Of a stretch of DNA of 64,000 nucleotides, positions 23,306 to 35,053 are shown one piece after another. The notes under the pieces are model-generated. The model had not been told where the DNA came from. It searched no databases and saw nothing but the letters and a program-made list of their open reading frames with translations. The stretch's first letter is position 1; each line of letters begins with the position of its first letter. Source of the stretch: Gentiana macrophylla (lineage: Eukaryota > Streptophyta > Magnoliopsida > Gentianales > Gentianaceae); NCBI GenBank assembly GCA_026214975.1, contig CM047805.1, forward strand, positions 65,449,383 through 65,513,382, read 5' to 3'. The translations under genes and the position numbers were made by a program.

Positions 23306-25611
23306 ATTATCCTTAATATTTGGTGGTCGTTCTAGACATAGTCTCTGTGGAGGGGAATCGTGTGATCAGATGTCATTTTGATAACGTCTAAACCATGTGG
23401 GTAATACGTATCTTATCCAAAGATGACTAAAATACCCTTTTATGAAAAGGTTATAAAATCTAGAAAGTTGTCCAAAGTCTAAACATACCGATGTTTGTTG
23501 GCTTGTGACAATTAATGCCACAAATAATTGTTTATTAATCTCTATGCCTATTTTTAGAAATAGTCAAGTCTACTCAGTGAAGTACGATAATTCGGAAAGC
23601 CCAAAAAGTTTGTGCTAGTACGAATATGTGATTGATGAGCTACTCAGGAATTAATTTCCAATTAGATTGAAGTAATTAATACTTAAAGGTTGTTGCAGAA
23701 GTCTGAAAATGAATAAGAATCCCCTTGAAGGATACCATTTTTGAATACACAATCGGATTGTGCTTCTAAAAACATAAACTACAGTTTATATGATAAATGT
23801 GTGATGCAAGCCATGCGAAATATCCCTTACCCGTTTTGGGATAGTGCCCTTATACTTAACCGAGTTCCAAAGAGTGAAGGTTGAATAAATTCCATATTAG
23901 ATATGGAAGGGGATAATGTCCAATCTATCTTAACCGATGATTTGAAGTTGTCATAGGCAAAGTCAGAAAGGCTTGGAGCCTAGTACGGCATGTGCAACTT
24001 TGTGGAATATCTTAGCAAGTATGCTAGATATTATTTACTTGTCCATGGAGCAAAAAATGTTTGTCTTCAAACATGCTGTCTTCTGGAGGAAGTGTTTCTT
24101 CAAAAAGAAAGAGTGTGAGTAAATTTAGATCTCAAAGGTAGTTTGAGAACCACAAGGAGATAGTCAACCATATGAACGTGAGAAGACGCCACATAGTGAT
24201 GAGGTGTAGAACACTGCTCAGTGCACACAAAAGTTCTGTAAGTCTGTGGATAACCTTAAGCCTGAAAAGGCTGCTGGTATGTTCATCTTGAAGAGTTGAT
24301 ATCTCATGACTTATGAAAGAATGTTTGAAAGGCAAGATTGAGAGATGTGGCCATGAGCCATAATATCTGAATTAGATTCCATCAGTGACAACTAGGTTGT
24401 GAACCTAGTGTGTCTTACCTAGAGGGAATATCCCTAAAAGGCTGATATGGATAGTAATATGATTACCATAAGGCTATAGTGACGGCTGAAGTGTACGGGG
24501 TGTAAATCTTGTAATTATCTTTATGCTGCCAGTTGAGCCCAGTTATATTCAGACTATGCTTGTTATAACTTCATATCATAGCTATATGATAGTGTCGAAG
24601 ACGTTGGGCAAACAGCCCGATGTTCATAGACAATAACATGATATGCGAGCCCACGAGATCCATTTATGGACTTGAACCAGTTTCTCTAGACAATTTCTTT
24701 GTTTGATAATCAAAGGAGTATGATTTAGTCAAAAGAAGGGATATGCCCAGTGTGCATAGTGGATAGTGGGAGAGTGTTATAATTTTGAGTAAGGTATTGG
24801 ATATCTCTCTCGAGAATTATCACCCCATGTCACAGTCAATTAATGTTTGGTAGTTCAAGGTCTTTACGAAAGAACTTGTATTAGCAGTTCTTCTTTTTGG
24901 AAATAAGAGTCTATAGTGATAGATTTAACTACAGGTAGATTATAGTTTACCTATATAGATGTGATGCTAAAAGAGTTTAGCATAGATCGCGATAGGAGAT
25001 ACTTCTAGCCAGATGTTCATAGTCCATGGAGAGTCATGAGCAATTATGAAAGTAACTCTGGTGAATGTCGAGAATATCCTTAAACAAGTTAAGGAGGATT
25101 TCCTAGTTTATTGAAACTTGGAAATAAATAAACGTTGATATACAGACATATATCCTGAGTCTTATGAAGGCAAGTGGGTGCTACAGTCTGGGTTTGCAGT
25201 CACTTTGATTAAGTGATACAGTGAGATGGAAATGTTTTAAGCTATGGGTCACTGTAAATTCTACAACTTAGCCAAAGCACAATAGTGCCCTTCGAGGCAC
25301 AGCGGGAGCAGTACATGAGTCTATGAGGTTCATTCCTGAGCCTTATATGGTTCTTCCACTTTTTCTATATAGCTGATATAGTAAGTGGATTCATTGCTAA
25401 AAGCAAGGACCAGGGTCTCGTCGGAGATTCGTGTGTGTGTTGAGGCAGTTCCTATGACTTGGTCATTTGGAACATGATATGAAAATAGTTTGAGTCCCCA
25501 TGGATAGTGATCCGTTCATGGCTAGGGTTGGTTGTGAGTATTGCATGAGATTATTGTGTTTGAACTTGGTCTTGTGTGTACGAGTGATTGGCTTCAGGCC
25601 AAGTGGGAGAT
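23306..25611 (+). mobile_element. A2 interior, 3' part, with polypurine tract
   Basis: Collinear with about 2586-4927 of A1, with many indels between the copies. It ends with the polypurine tract at 25602-25611. No protein-coding frame is recognised; the short ORFs here are not shared in frame with A1. Confidence 0.8.
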
Positions 25612-26400
25612 TATTGAAATAGTGTCTTAAACCCAATCGGGTTGGACCGGATCCGACCAGGCTAGATCATTTCTACTATTTCTTTGTGTTTATACATATA
25701 TTAAATGGCTTTTCAGTTTTCATATATTTGTTCTTTTGAATAACCAATTATGAATTTTTACATGATAACATCCTTAGTATTAAACTGTAATAGAGAAACA
25801 ATGATAGGCGATTATGGTTGATGAGATCTCTAATCACTTTAATAAGTTTGATACTTAAATGTCTCTAGGCTGATGTACTATTAAATAGGGCATTGATAGT
25901 TCAAGCAGACTAGCATGTATTAGATGTTTTCTGTCTTCAAGGGCATGGATAGATCTCTTCTATTGAAGTGTAGAGACACTTGGACTGTACGTGGACGTGT
26001 ATTAGTGAATGCGTACATTAGATTGACCAAATTACACTGTTCAGTGTCACACTATATGGTGGTTGTATAATTAACCTTAGGACCGTAGTCTACATGGCAT
26101 CACTGTGTGGATTGTCATGCATTAACACTATTGAGGTACCCCTAGACATGGGGCGATCATGCGGTAGCGATTGTGTGTGATACTGAAGCATGCGGAGTAT
26201 ACATGTTTGATCGTCCGAAAATCACGTACCCTATTAGTAGGGGGAATATCCGAAAGGTCCTTTTAAGGATTTTCTTACTCTCGTGAATCTTTGCAAAGTT
26301 GAAGTAAATGAGTTATTTCGAGAGAGTATGATATCCTGATTATAAGATACGCCCGTTGATGTTTGACACTCGACAAACGACCGTACGGATATTATTATTA
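25612..26400 (+). mobile_element. A2 3' LTR, truncated by the chromovirus
   Basis: The first ~790 bp of the A LTR, starting TATTGAAATAG (the other copy reads TGTTGAAATAG). It stops at the equivalent of about 5715 of A1 where chromovirus LTR sequence begins. Neither element has its proper end there and no target duplication is seen, so the contact formed by deletion. Confidence 0.85.
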
Positions 26401-27835
26401 CATATTAGTGGATCACACCAATATCCACAGAGGCTAGAATAGGTAGGCTCCGATAGTACGCACACCTCAGTGAATTCCCTCCGTACTTAGGGTTTTTTTG
26501 ACCTACGGAGTTCGTCCACCTTCAGAGGTAGCACACACATCGCGATATAGACTGGTTCCTATCCAAAAGAGACATGTTGTTTAATCTTTTACTAGTGAAG
26601 TACGTGTTTTATTAAAATGATTAACTAACCACCTATGTGTTTTCAATTAATCTCCCTCACATGTACTACTCTCTTCCTAGACCACTAGACACGGACACGG
26701 CCTAGCAATTACACAGACATTGATGAATGCTAATTCATCAAAGCACAAGTCTAACATGCTCTTCCGACGGATCCGAACTTCAACTCCCTTTAAGAGTACA
26801 TTCGTTGTTTTAACTGAACGAATTAGAAGCTCAATTGAGGATTGTTTAAGTTTAAACAATGATATCATATCATAAACAAGGGTTGAAAACAATAATAATG
26901 TGATTATAATACCCGAAACCAATCTAGAATGATAAAACCGTAAAAACAAGGCAAAACAGGCCAGACGCCCGTTTGACCTCCTATGGACGCCCGTCCACTA
27001 AACCCCAAACGCCCGTCTGCCAAAAACAGCTACATCCTGAATCAAAAATCTAACCTCGACGCCCGTCGCGCTATTGCAAACTCCGTGTCAGGCTATGGGG
27101 TCTCGGACGCCCGTCTGCCTAATTCAGACGCCCGTCCGCCTGGGTTCTTCCCAAAATGCTAAATCTTCACGGCTCGATTTCTGAGTCGTTTCTAAACTAA
27201 TTAACATCGTTTTTAGCACAGTAAAACGTAGAAAACATATCTAATCATCCCAAGATTTACCTAGGATCCTGGATCAACGAAAAACACATCTTTTACTAGC
27301 ATCTACACGTCTCAAAAACATAATCTAAACTTTACGAATCATAACCGAGATCATAGGAAGAGTTTCTTACCTAATGGCAGCCAAAAAAACCAGATTAAAC
27401 AGCCACGAAAAATCTGCAACACTTCTCAACAATCTGATCCCCAAGCGTTGCCCTTCTCACAACGATCCCAAATCTCTTGTCTGATCTGAAAACGGTCAAG
27501 AACTGCCTCAGTTATTGTGAAAACTCTCCTAACCTTTTTTTCTTCTCAAAATTGTGCAGAGAAGGAGATGAAAAACTGATTTCTGAATTTGTGTCTAGGT
27601 TATGGGATTATTGTGTGTAAATTTCCTTAAATACCAATTTCCCATAAATCCTTTTTTCCTTAATTGTCCCTTAATTACCAAAATCAGAATAATCCTTTAA
27701 TTATATATACATATAACTCGAAAATATTTATATATACTCAATTAAATACTTAACTCCTATAGAAGAAAAGATATAATAATATTTCGTTTTCGCAAAATGA
27801 CACGTCTGCCCTTTCCCGAAAATCGGAATATTACA
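26401..27835 (-). mobile_element. 3' LTR of the chromovirus, truncated
   Basis: Matches 33612-35053 of the 5' LTR and ends GGAATATTACA next to the polypurine tract. A GACG-type dyad array lies at 26963-27137. The outer part, corresponding to 32951-33611, is missing at the junction with A2. Confidence 0.9.
26963..27137 (-). promoter_or_regulatory. Dyad array in the chromovirus 3' LTR
   Basis: Repeated GACGCCCGTC cores in phase with those of the 5' LTR (34174-34350). Compared with that copy some units are improved and others are broken (a unit near 27082 reads CTCCGTGTC), so the array has been drifting. Confidence 0.65.
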
Positions 27836-27851
27836 TTCCTTCCCCCTTAAA
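27836..27851 (-). other. Polypurine tract of the chromovirus
   Basis: On the minus strand it reads TTAAGGGGGAAGGAA, directly before the LTR start TGTAATATTCC. Confidence 0.85.
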
Positions 27852-27889
27852 AGGAGTTTCGTCCTTGAAACTAGAACATACCTGGTAAA

Positions 27890-28560
27890 TCCACGAACTC
27901 TTGGAATTCACTGATCATATCATCTTCAACTTCCTAAGTTGCCTCCTCGGGAGAATGATTGCTCCACTGCACCAAAACCAATGGGATCATCCGCCTCTTG
28001 ATCATCTTTTCCTTTCGGTCCAAGATCTTGATCGGTCTCTCTTCATAAGCAAGATTGCCTTGTAGAATTTCCGGATCAATTGTAGTTTCAACATCATTCC
28101 TTGTCAGACACTTCTTCAACATTGAAACGTGAAACACGCTATGGACCCTTGAAATCGATTCTGGTAACTTAAGCTTGTAAGCCAATGGTCCAACCCTTTC
28201 CAAAATTTCAAAAGGTCCAACATACCTTGGACTTAGCTTTCCCTTTTGTCCAAAGCGTTTCACTCCCTTCATCGGTGAAGCTTGCAGATACACTCTATCA
28301 CCGACTTCAAACTCAAGCGGGCTTCTTCTAACGTCTGCCCAACTTTTCTGCCTGTCTTGTGCTGCCTTCAGATTCTTCTTAACCAACTGAACCCTTTCCT
28401 TAGGTTGTTCAACCATTTCCGGCCCTGTGATCTGTCTCTCCCCAACTTCATCCCAAAGCAACGGCGTTCTACATCTTCTTCCGTACAATGCTTCGAATGG
28501 CGGCATGCCTATACTTGCATGATAACTATTATTGTAGGCAAACTCTTCTACCGGTAGATA
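27890..28560 (-). pseudogene. Integrase C-terminus and chromodomain of the chromovirus
   Basis: The frame 28506-27934 begins in the integrase tail (PPFEALYGRRCRTPL), followed by a GDRVYL block and a PRYVGPFEILERVG block. The chromodomain-like end has YEERPIKILDR and LVQWSNHSPEEAT. The next codon is TAG where the chromodomain of this family normally has Trp. The frame then continues for about 20 codons (EVEDDMISEFQEF), so a nonsense change has clipped the end. A frameshift or stop at about 28560 separates it from the integrase core. The chromodomain normally guides insertion into chromatin. Confidence 0.88.
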
Positions 28561-28576
28561 ATCATCCTATGATCAC

Positions 28577-29737
28577 CTACTCCAAAACACAAGCTCTTAG
28601 TATGTCCTCGAGTGTTTGGATGGTCCTCTCAGATTGTCCATCTGTCTGAGGATGAAACGCCATACTCAAATCTAACTTGGTTCCAAAAGCTTCTTGTAAA
28701 CTCTTCCAAAACTGACTGACGAATCGACTATCTCGATCTGAGACTATAGAGATAGGAACTCCGTGTAACTTCACTATATTATCCAAGTATAGTGTCGTCA
28801 TCTTCTTCAAAGGCATATCAACCTTATACGGTAAGAAATGGGCAGATTTGGTCAATCTATCCACAATTACCCAAATCGCATCATGTCCTCCTCTTGTCCT
28901 TGTTAAACCGGTAATGAAGTCCATCGTAATCTTATCCCATTTCCATTCAGGGATATCCAAGGGCTTAAGCATTCCTCCTGGTCTTCTATGCTCTGCCTTC
29001 ACTTTCTGACAAATGTCACACTCTACTACGAAATTGGCTATTTCAAATTTCATCGAAGGCCACCAAAACTTCTCCTTCAAGTCTCGATACATCTTGGTAG
29101 CACCTGGATGAACTGCAAAATCAATCCTATGTGCCTCTTCCATAACTATCTGTCTCAAGTCGCCAACATTAGGCACACCCAGACGATCCTGGTACCAAAG
29201 GTTTCCATTCTTATCCAGGACATAACCCACTGTAGGCTTCTCTCTAGCAACTCGTTTCAAATCAACCAAAGTTGGGTCTTCATCTTGCTTCTCCCGAATA
29301 TCATCCATCAACTCAGATCTTGCTAACAATGGCGCCAAAAACTGTCGGTCCTCAATCTGGTCAAACATGTTGATTTCCAGCCCATCTAACCTTTCTGCCA
29401 CAACTTCGACGCTTGAAACTGCAAACACTAGTTTCCTGCTTAGAGCATCTGCCACTACATTAGCTTTGCCTGGATGGTACTGGATATCCAAATCATAGTC
29501 CTTCACGAACTCTAGCCACCTCTGTTGTCTCATGTTCAAATTCTCTTGAGTGAAGAAATACTTTAAACTTTTGTGGTCGGTGAAGATCCTCGCTTTGACT
29601 CCATACAAGTAGTGCCTCCAAGTCTTTAATGCAAACACTACTGCTGCCAATTCTAAGTCATGTGTCGGGTAGTTCTTCTCATGCACCTTCAACTGCCTAG
29701 ATGCATAAGCAATCACTTTCCCCCCTTGCATCAACAC
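28577..29737 (-). pseudogene. RNase H and integrase core of the chromovirus
   Basis: A 386-codon frame. Residues 1-105 are the C-terminal two thirds of RNase H ([39 protein letters not shown]). A linker follows, then the H-H-C-C integrase zinc finger ([11 protein letters not shown] and CDIC), then the DDE core: D in MDFITGL, D in [12 protein letters not shown] and E in [10 protein letters not shown]. All catalytic residues are visible. It is broken from RT-RNase H upstream by a frameshift near 29740 and from its own C-terminus near 28570. Confidence 0.92.
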
Positions 29738-31222
29738 AACCTAAACCCTGTCCCGAAGCATCTGTGTAGACATCGTAGTTATCAAAAATCTCCGGAACTG
29801 CCAACACTGGGGCCGTAGTCAACCTATCCTTCAAGGTATGAAAAGCTGCATCACACTCGCTAGTCCATTCGAACTTCATATTATTCTGCGTAAGCTTAGT
29901 GAGTGGAGTAGCTATCTTTGAAAAGTCTTGCACAAACTTCCTATAGTAGCCAGCCAAACCAAGAAAGCTCCTTACTTCTGAAACTGTAGTAGGTTTGGGC
30001 CAATTCTCAACTGCCTCAATCTTTGTTGGATCAACTTGTAACCATCTCCATAAATGACATGACCCAAGAAACTGACTTGTTTCAACCAAAAATCACACTT
30101 AGAGAACTTAACAAACAACTGGTTCTTCTTCAAAGTATCCAACACTACTCTTAAGTGTTCCTCATGTGCCTTCTCATCCTTCGAGTACACTAGGATGTCG
30201 TCTATGGACACTATCACAAACTTAACCAAGTATGGCATGAAGACTCGCTGCATCAAATCCATAAATGCGGATGGAGCATTAGTGAGTCCAAAAGGCATAA
30301 CCAAGAACTCATAATGTCCATACCTCGTACTAAAAGCTGTCTTCGGTATATGTGCCACCTTGATCTTCAACTGATGATAACCAGACCTAAGGTCAATCTT
30401 AGAGAACACTTTCTTGCCTTGCAACTGATTGAACATATCATCTATCCTTGGCAAGGGATACTTATTCTTGATGGTAAGGTTATTCAATGCTCTATAATCG
30501 ATGCACATCCTCATGCTACCATCTTTCTTCTTCACGAACAAAACAGGGGCTCCCCAAGGCGAAGTACTAGGCTGAATAATGTTCCTCTCAAGCATATCCT
30601 TAAGTTGAGCCTTCAACTCCTTTAATTCAGCCGGTGCCATTCTATTGGGTGCCTTAGCAACTGGTGCCACTCCCGGTATCAACTTGATCTCAAATTCGAT
30701 CTCCCTATCCGGCATGTTTCCCGGTGACTCTTCCAGAAATACCTCAGGGTACTCTCTCACTACATGAGTTTCTTCAAGCTTGGGCTTCACTTGTTCCACA
30801 TCCACTGCATACAACAAGTAGCCTTCACAACCCTTCTGACAAGCTCTGATTGCCTTGACCGCTGAAATTATCGGATGTCGCTTCTTACTCGGCTTGTACA
30901 CATTACCCGGATAAGTCTTGTCTGATTTCCCGGGTATCTTAAAAGTCACTTTCTTCTCTCGGCAATCTAGATGAACAAAATTCTCGGATAGCCAATCTAT
31001 CCCAAGGATTACATCAAAATTTGAAAAGTCTAAAACAGTGAAGTCGCTCTTGCATCGATAAGATCCAACTCGAACTTCCACTTGAGGTATCATCCTAGTT
31101 ACCTTTGTTACCTTCCCTACGGTGTAGTTATTTCCAAAGTGTTTCTCAACTTCTTAGCTACCTTCGTCGACACAAAAGTGCTAGACGCTCCCGTATCAAA
31201 CAAGGCTCTGACCACTAGATTA
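29697..31222 (-). pseudogene. Protease and reverse transcriptase of the chromovirus, frameshifted
   Basis: The protease active site (ALFDTGASSTFVS) is near 31205-31165, with a stop between it and the following frame. The main frame 31093-29972 carries the protease end (DVILGIDWL), then the RT with [33 protein letters not shown] and [17 protein letters not shown]. The catalytic box reads [11 protein letters not shown]; the usual Phe/Tyr before IDD is Ser here, but both Asp remain. A frameshift near 30060 moves the reading to 30089-29697, which holds the RT thumb and RNase H start ([23 protein letters not shown]). Confidence 0.92.
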
Positions 31223-31490
31223 TCTAACATTATCGCACCTAGGATGCATATTCATTCGTTTAAATAAAGTTACAACATGAATAAACATGCTATAAAAATA
31301 TCTTAATAAAATAACATAGCAACGAGGTACCTGAGATAACATCGTCCTCTGGGTCTGCGTCCCTAGCATCATCTGCAAAAACTCAGACTGGTCGGCTTGG
31401 GCCGCTTCTACCGTTTCCCTAGCCCGAATTGACCTTGTTTCCTCTGTTTGGACACGCTCTAGAAAAGTGCCCTGGCTCTCCGCAAACGTA

Positions 31491-32855
31491 TCAACCATTA
31501 GTATTTTGCTTGCACTCCCCCAAATGATTTCTGTTGCACTTAGGACAAAGAGGTGCACTGTTTGGGGCCTTAGCTGCCGTGGGAGCTGTGGTCTTCTTGA
31601 CCTTCTGCTGCGGCGCTCCCCGATAATTTCCCTGACTAGTCCCAAAGTTCCGCTTGTTTCCAATGACAACTGTGGCCTTCTTCCTGAAGGTCTCAACCTC
31701 CAAGGCTTTGTTCAGTAATTCCGCCATGTTCCTTGCTGTAAATCTCAACATGCCAGACTGAATCTCACAAGCCAATCCTTCTTTGTAAAGGGCCATCTTT
31801 CTTTCTTCCACTTTCATAAGCTCGGGATAGAACCGTTCCAACTCGTTAAACCTATTGGTATACTGAGATACCATCAAATGGTTACCCTACTTGAGTTTCA
31901 AAAACTGACTCGCCTTGTCCGCTTGTACTGTTGCCGGGAAGTACTCGTTGAAGAACATACCTTTGAAAGTTTCCCACTCTATTACTTTGCCATTGCTACT
32001 CTGTATAGCATCTATCCAAGCTTCTGATGCACCCAAAAGAAAACTAACTGCCAGCTGTGCCATCTCGGTCTCAGGCACATGAATGTTCCTGCATGCCTTC
32101 TCGAAGCTCCTTATCCATTCCTCAGCCTTTGAATGTTCAACGTTTCCATAGAAATTCTCAACCCAATTCCTTCTCAATCTTGTATACCAATCCACAGCCG
32201 GTGCTTGCTCAAATGCCGGTCTCACGGGTGGGTAAACAAGAGGATAGCCGAAAGGTACTTGCTGCTGGTACTGTTGTTGCTGAGGGTAAGCTGGATTCGC
32301 TTGAGGTTCAGGCGGAAAAGGGTAGTATCCTTGGTGGTAATTCTGATGTTGCTGAAGAGTTGGTTGAGGTTGCTGGAGACCAGAGGGTGGGTAACCAAAA
32401 CCGTGCTGATGGTCGAACCGCGGTGAAAGTGGTACGGTAGGTCGAGGGGTATGACCTGCAGGAGGTGGGTAGAAAGTCTGCGTTTGTTGGTGAAACACTA
32501 ATGGTGAGGGGTGGCTCACTGGTGGAGGGTAAACGCTAACTGGTGGAGGATAAACGGTTTGCTGATGTGGGTGGTAGCTTACCGGTGGTGGTACAAATCC
32601 TGCTGGAATATCGCTTACCAATGACAACTGAGCTGAACTTCCCACGTGACATCATGGGGGTTGCTCATGATGAGGTCTCGGTGACAAACCCCGTTGAGAC
32701 CTTAGGGTGGGTGTCGCAGTGCGAGGTGGTGGTGATAAACTCCGCTGAGGTGGAGGAATCTGCCTCACAACACCGCCCCCTATGACCGGTGTTGGACTTT
32801 CCCGTCGAACTCTGGAAGTCTATACACCCACTCCAGTTCTGGTGAACACCATCCT
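31491..32855 (-). pseudogene. Gag of the chromovirus
   Basis: The translated start is probably near 32855 (MVFTRTG...), with premature stops before the long frame 32645-31887. That frame has a Pro/Gln/Tyr-rich N-terminus (residues 15-150) and then the capsid-like retrotransposon gag domain (AEEWIRSFEKACRNIHVP; AVSFLLGASEAW; FNEYFP). A break near 31880 leads to the frame 31877-31491 with the capsid end (ERKMALYKEGL) and a zinc knuckle CPKCNRNHLGEC. It forms the particle and packages RNA when intact. Confidence 0.9.
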
Positions 32856-32930
32856 GATGATCAAAGAAAACTAGAACGTTACTAAAGGATCTAGAGAAAA
32901 CTTATCTTATAAGAAAGGAAGCCTAAAAAA

Positions 32931-32948
32931 CGCTTCTCTCTGATACCA
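32931..32948 (-). other. Primer binding site of the chromovirus
   Basis: On the minus strand it reads TGGTATCAGAGAGAAGCG, two bases after the 5' LTR end GGGGCGTTACA. It is of the Met-tRNA type. Confidence 0.9.
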
Positions 32949-32950
32949 AC

Positions 32951-35053
32951 TGTAACGCCCCGTTCCCGGACACCGAGTCCTTATCTGGAAAAGGAACGTT
33001 CGGCACGTATAAAATAAAAATAAATTCACTTTATACGTAAGCCTCTACTACGTCGTATCAAAAATAAGAAAACGGACGCAAGAGACTAGGGTATAAAATT
33101 TCCAAACATCCTAGAATAGAAACAACATCTAAAGGTGGAAATGTAATTTATTACATTCAAGAAAAAATACGAAATCCAAACGAAACGTATGATAATCTCA
33201 AAAGAAACGTAACGATACTACAAGTCTCAAAAGACCAAAAGTCTAAACAGTCTAATAAATGAATAACAAAATGAATAATGTAAAGTCTTCAATGAGGCGC
33301 CTTCAAACGTCATTATCGAACTCCTCCTCCTAAACAATATCTACCTGTTCGTCTTCTCACCCCCAAACACATAGAAAACATGCATTTGAGGTAAGTACAA
33401 CGTACTTAATAAGAAAGAGAAGCTATGGTAACAATTACAATTTATAAAGAAAAGATATTTGAAGGTTTAGATGTTTATGTTTGAACGACTCAATCTAAGG
33501 TTCATCTCATGTCCATCAACATGAATTGACTAAACATTTCTACATAACTTATCTATGTTACAACCGCACTCAAGGGCACTACGCGTATCCACTTTTGGGA
33601 CACTCTTGGCAACATATTAGTGGATCACACCAATATCAACGGAGGCTAGAATAGGTAGGCTCCGATAGTACGCACACCTCAGTGAAGTCCCTCCGTACTT
33701 AAGGTTTTTTGACCTACGGAGTTCTTCCACCTTCAGAGGTAGCACACACATCGCGATATAGACTGGTGCCTATCCAAGAGAAACATGTTATTTAATCTTT
33801 TACTAGTCAAGTACGTGTTTTATTAGAATGATTAACTAACCACCTATGTGTTTTCAATTAATCTCCCTCACATTTACTACTCTCTTCCTAGACCACTAGA
33901 CACGGACACGGCCTAGCAATTACACAGACATTGATGAATGCTAATTCATCAAAGCACAAGCCTATCATGCTCTTCCGACGGATCCGAACTTCAACTCCCT
34001 TTAAGAGTACATTCGGTGTTTTAACTGAACGAATCAGAAGCTCAATTCAGGCTTGTTTAAGTTTAAACAATGATATCATATCATAAACAAGGGTTGAAAA
34101 CAATAATAATGTGATTATAAAACCCGAAACCAATCTAGAATGATAAAACCGTAAAAACAAGGCAAAACAGGCCAGACGCCCATTTGACCTCCTATGGACG
34201 CCCGTCCACTAAACCCCAAACGCCCGTCTGCCAAAAACAGCTACATCCTAAATCAAAAATCTAACCTCAGACGCCTGTCTGCCTATTGCAAACGCCCGTC
34301 TAGGCTACTAGGGTCTCGGACGCCCATCTGCCTAATTCAGACGCCCGTCCGCCTGGGTTCTTCCCAAAACACTAAATCTTCACGGCTCGATTTCTGAGTC
34401 GTTTCTAACCTAATTAACATCGTTTTCAGCACAGTAAAACATAGAAAACATATCTAATCATCCCAATATTTACCTAGGATCCTGGATCAACGAAAAACAC
34501 ATCTTTTACTAGCATCTACACGTCTCAAAAACATAATCTAAACTTTACGAATCATAACCGAGATCATAGGAAGAGTTTCTTACCTAATGGCAACCAAAAA
34601 AACCAGATTAAACAGCCACGAAAAATCTACAACACTTCTCAACAATCTGATCCCCAAGCGTTGCCCTTCTCACAATGATCCCAAATCTATCGTCTGATAT
34701 GAAAACGGTCAAGAACTGCCTCAGTTATTGTGAAAACTCTTCTAACCTTTTTCTCTTCTCAAAATTGCGCAGAGAAGGAGATGAAAAACTGATTTCTGAA
34801 TTTGTGTCTAGGTTATGGGATTATTGTGTGTAAATTTCCTTAAATACCAATTTCCCATAAATCCCTTTTTCCTTAATTATCCTTTAATTACCAAAATCAA
34901 AATAATCCCTTAATTATATATACATATAAATCGAAAAATATATATATATATATACTCAATTAAATACTTAACTCCCATAGAAGAAAAGAAATAATAATAT
35001 TTCGTTTTCGCAAAATGACACGTCTGCCTTTTCCCGAAAATCGGAATATTACA
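32951..35053 (-). mobile_element. 5' LTR of the chromovirus (complete)
   Basis: A 2103-bp LTR; the + strand starts TGTAACGCCCCGTTCCCGG and ends GGAATATTACA. It matches the truncated copy at 26401-27835 with scattered substitutions. A dyad array lies at 34174-34350. A weak minus-strand TATA-like site (TATTTAAGG) lies near 34843. Confidence 0.92.
34174..34350 (-). promoter_or_regulatory. Phased dyad array in the chromovirus 5' LTR
   Basis: Units start at 34174, 34196, 34218, 34269, 34290, 34318 and 34339. Successive gaps are 22, 22, 51, 21, 28 and 21 bp. The core is GACGCCCGTC: four-base arms GACG/CGTC around two bases, with flanking positions A/G and C/T varying. Confidence 0.7.

Larger units (their letters stand above)
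6896..26400 (+). mobile_element. Element A2, second copy of the non-coding A family, with nested insertions
   Basis: The 5' LTR survives as 6896-6963, 8547-8627 and 16206-17388. It lacks about the first 570 bp, starting at the point matching 5497 of A1. The primer site follows at 17390, then internal sequence (17389-19198 and 23306-25611), then a truncated 3' LTR (25612-26400). Insertions inside it are a solo LTR (6964-8541), element C (8628-16200) and a LINE fragment (19199-23305). No coding capacity is seen. The head-to-tail contact with A1 suggests LTR-LTR recombination or an insertion followed by deletion. Confidence 0.85.
26401..35053 (-). mobile_element. Ty3/gypsy chromovirus (Tekay-like), degenerate, one LTR truncated
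   Basis: Minus-strand order: 5' LTR (35053-32951), Met-tRNA primer site (32948-32931), gag (about 32855-31491), protease, RT, RNase H, integrase, chromodomain (31222-27890), polypurine tract (27851-27836) and 3' LTR (27835-26401). The 3' LTR lacks its last ~660 bp at the border with A2. The gene order, the C-X2-C-X3-H-X3-C knuckle and the chromodomain at the integrase end indicate a chromovirus. The polyprotein has several frameshifts and stops, so it is inactive. Confidence 0.93.
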
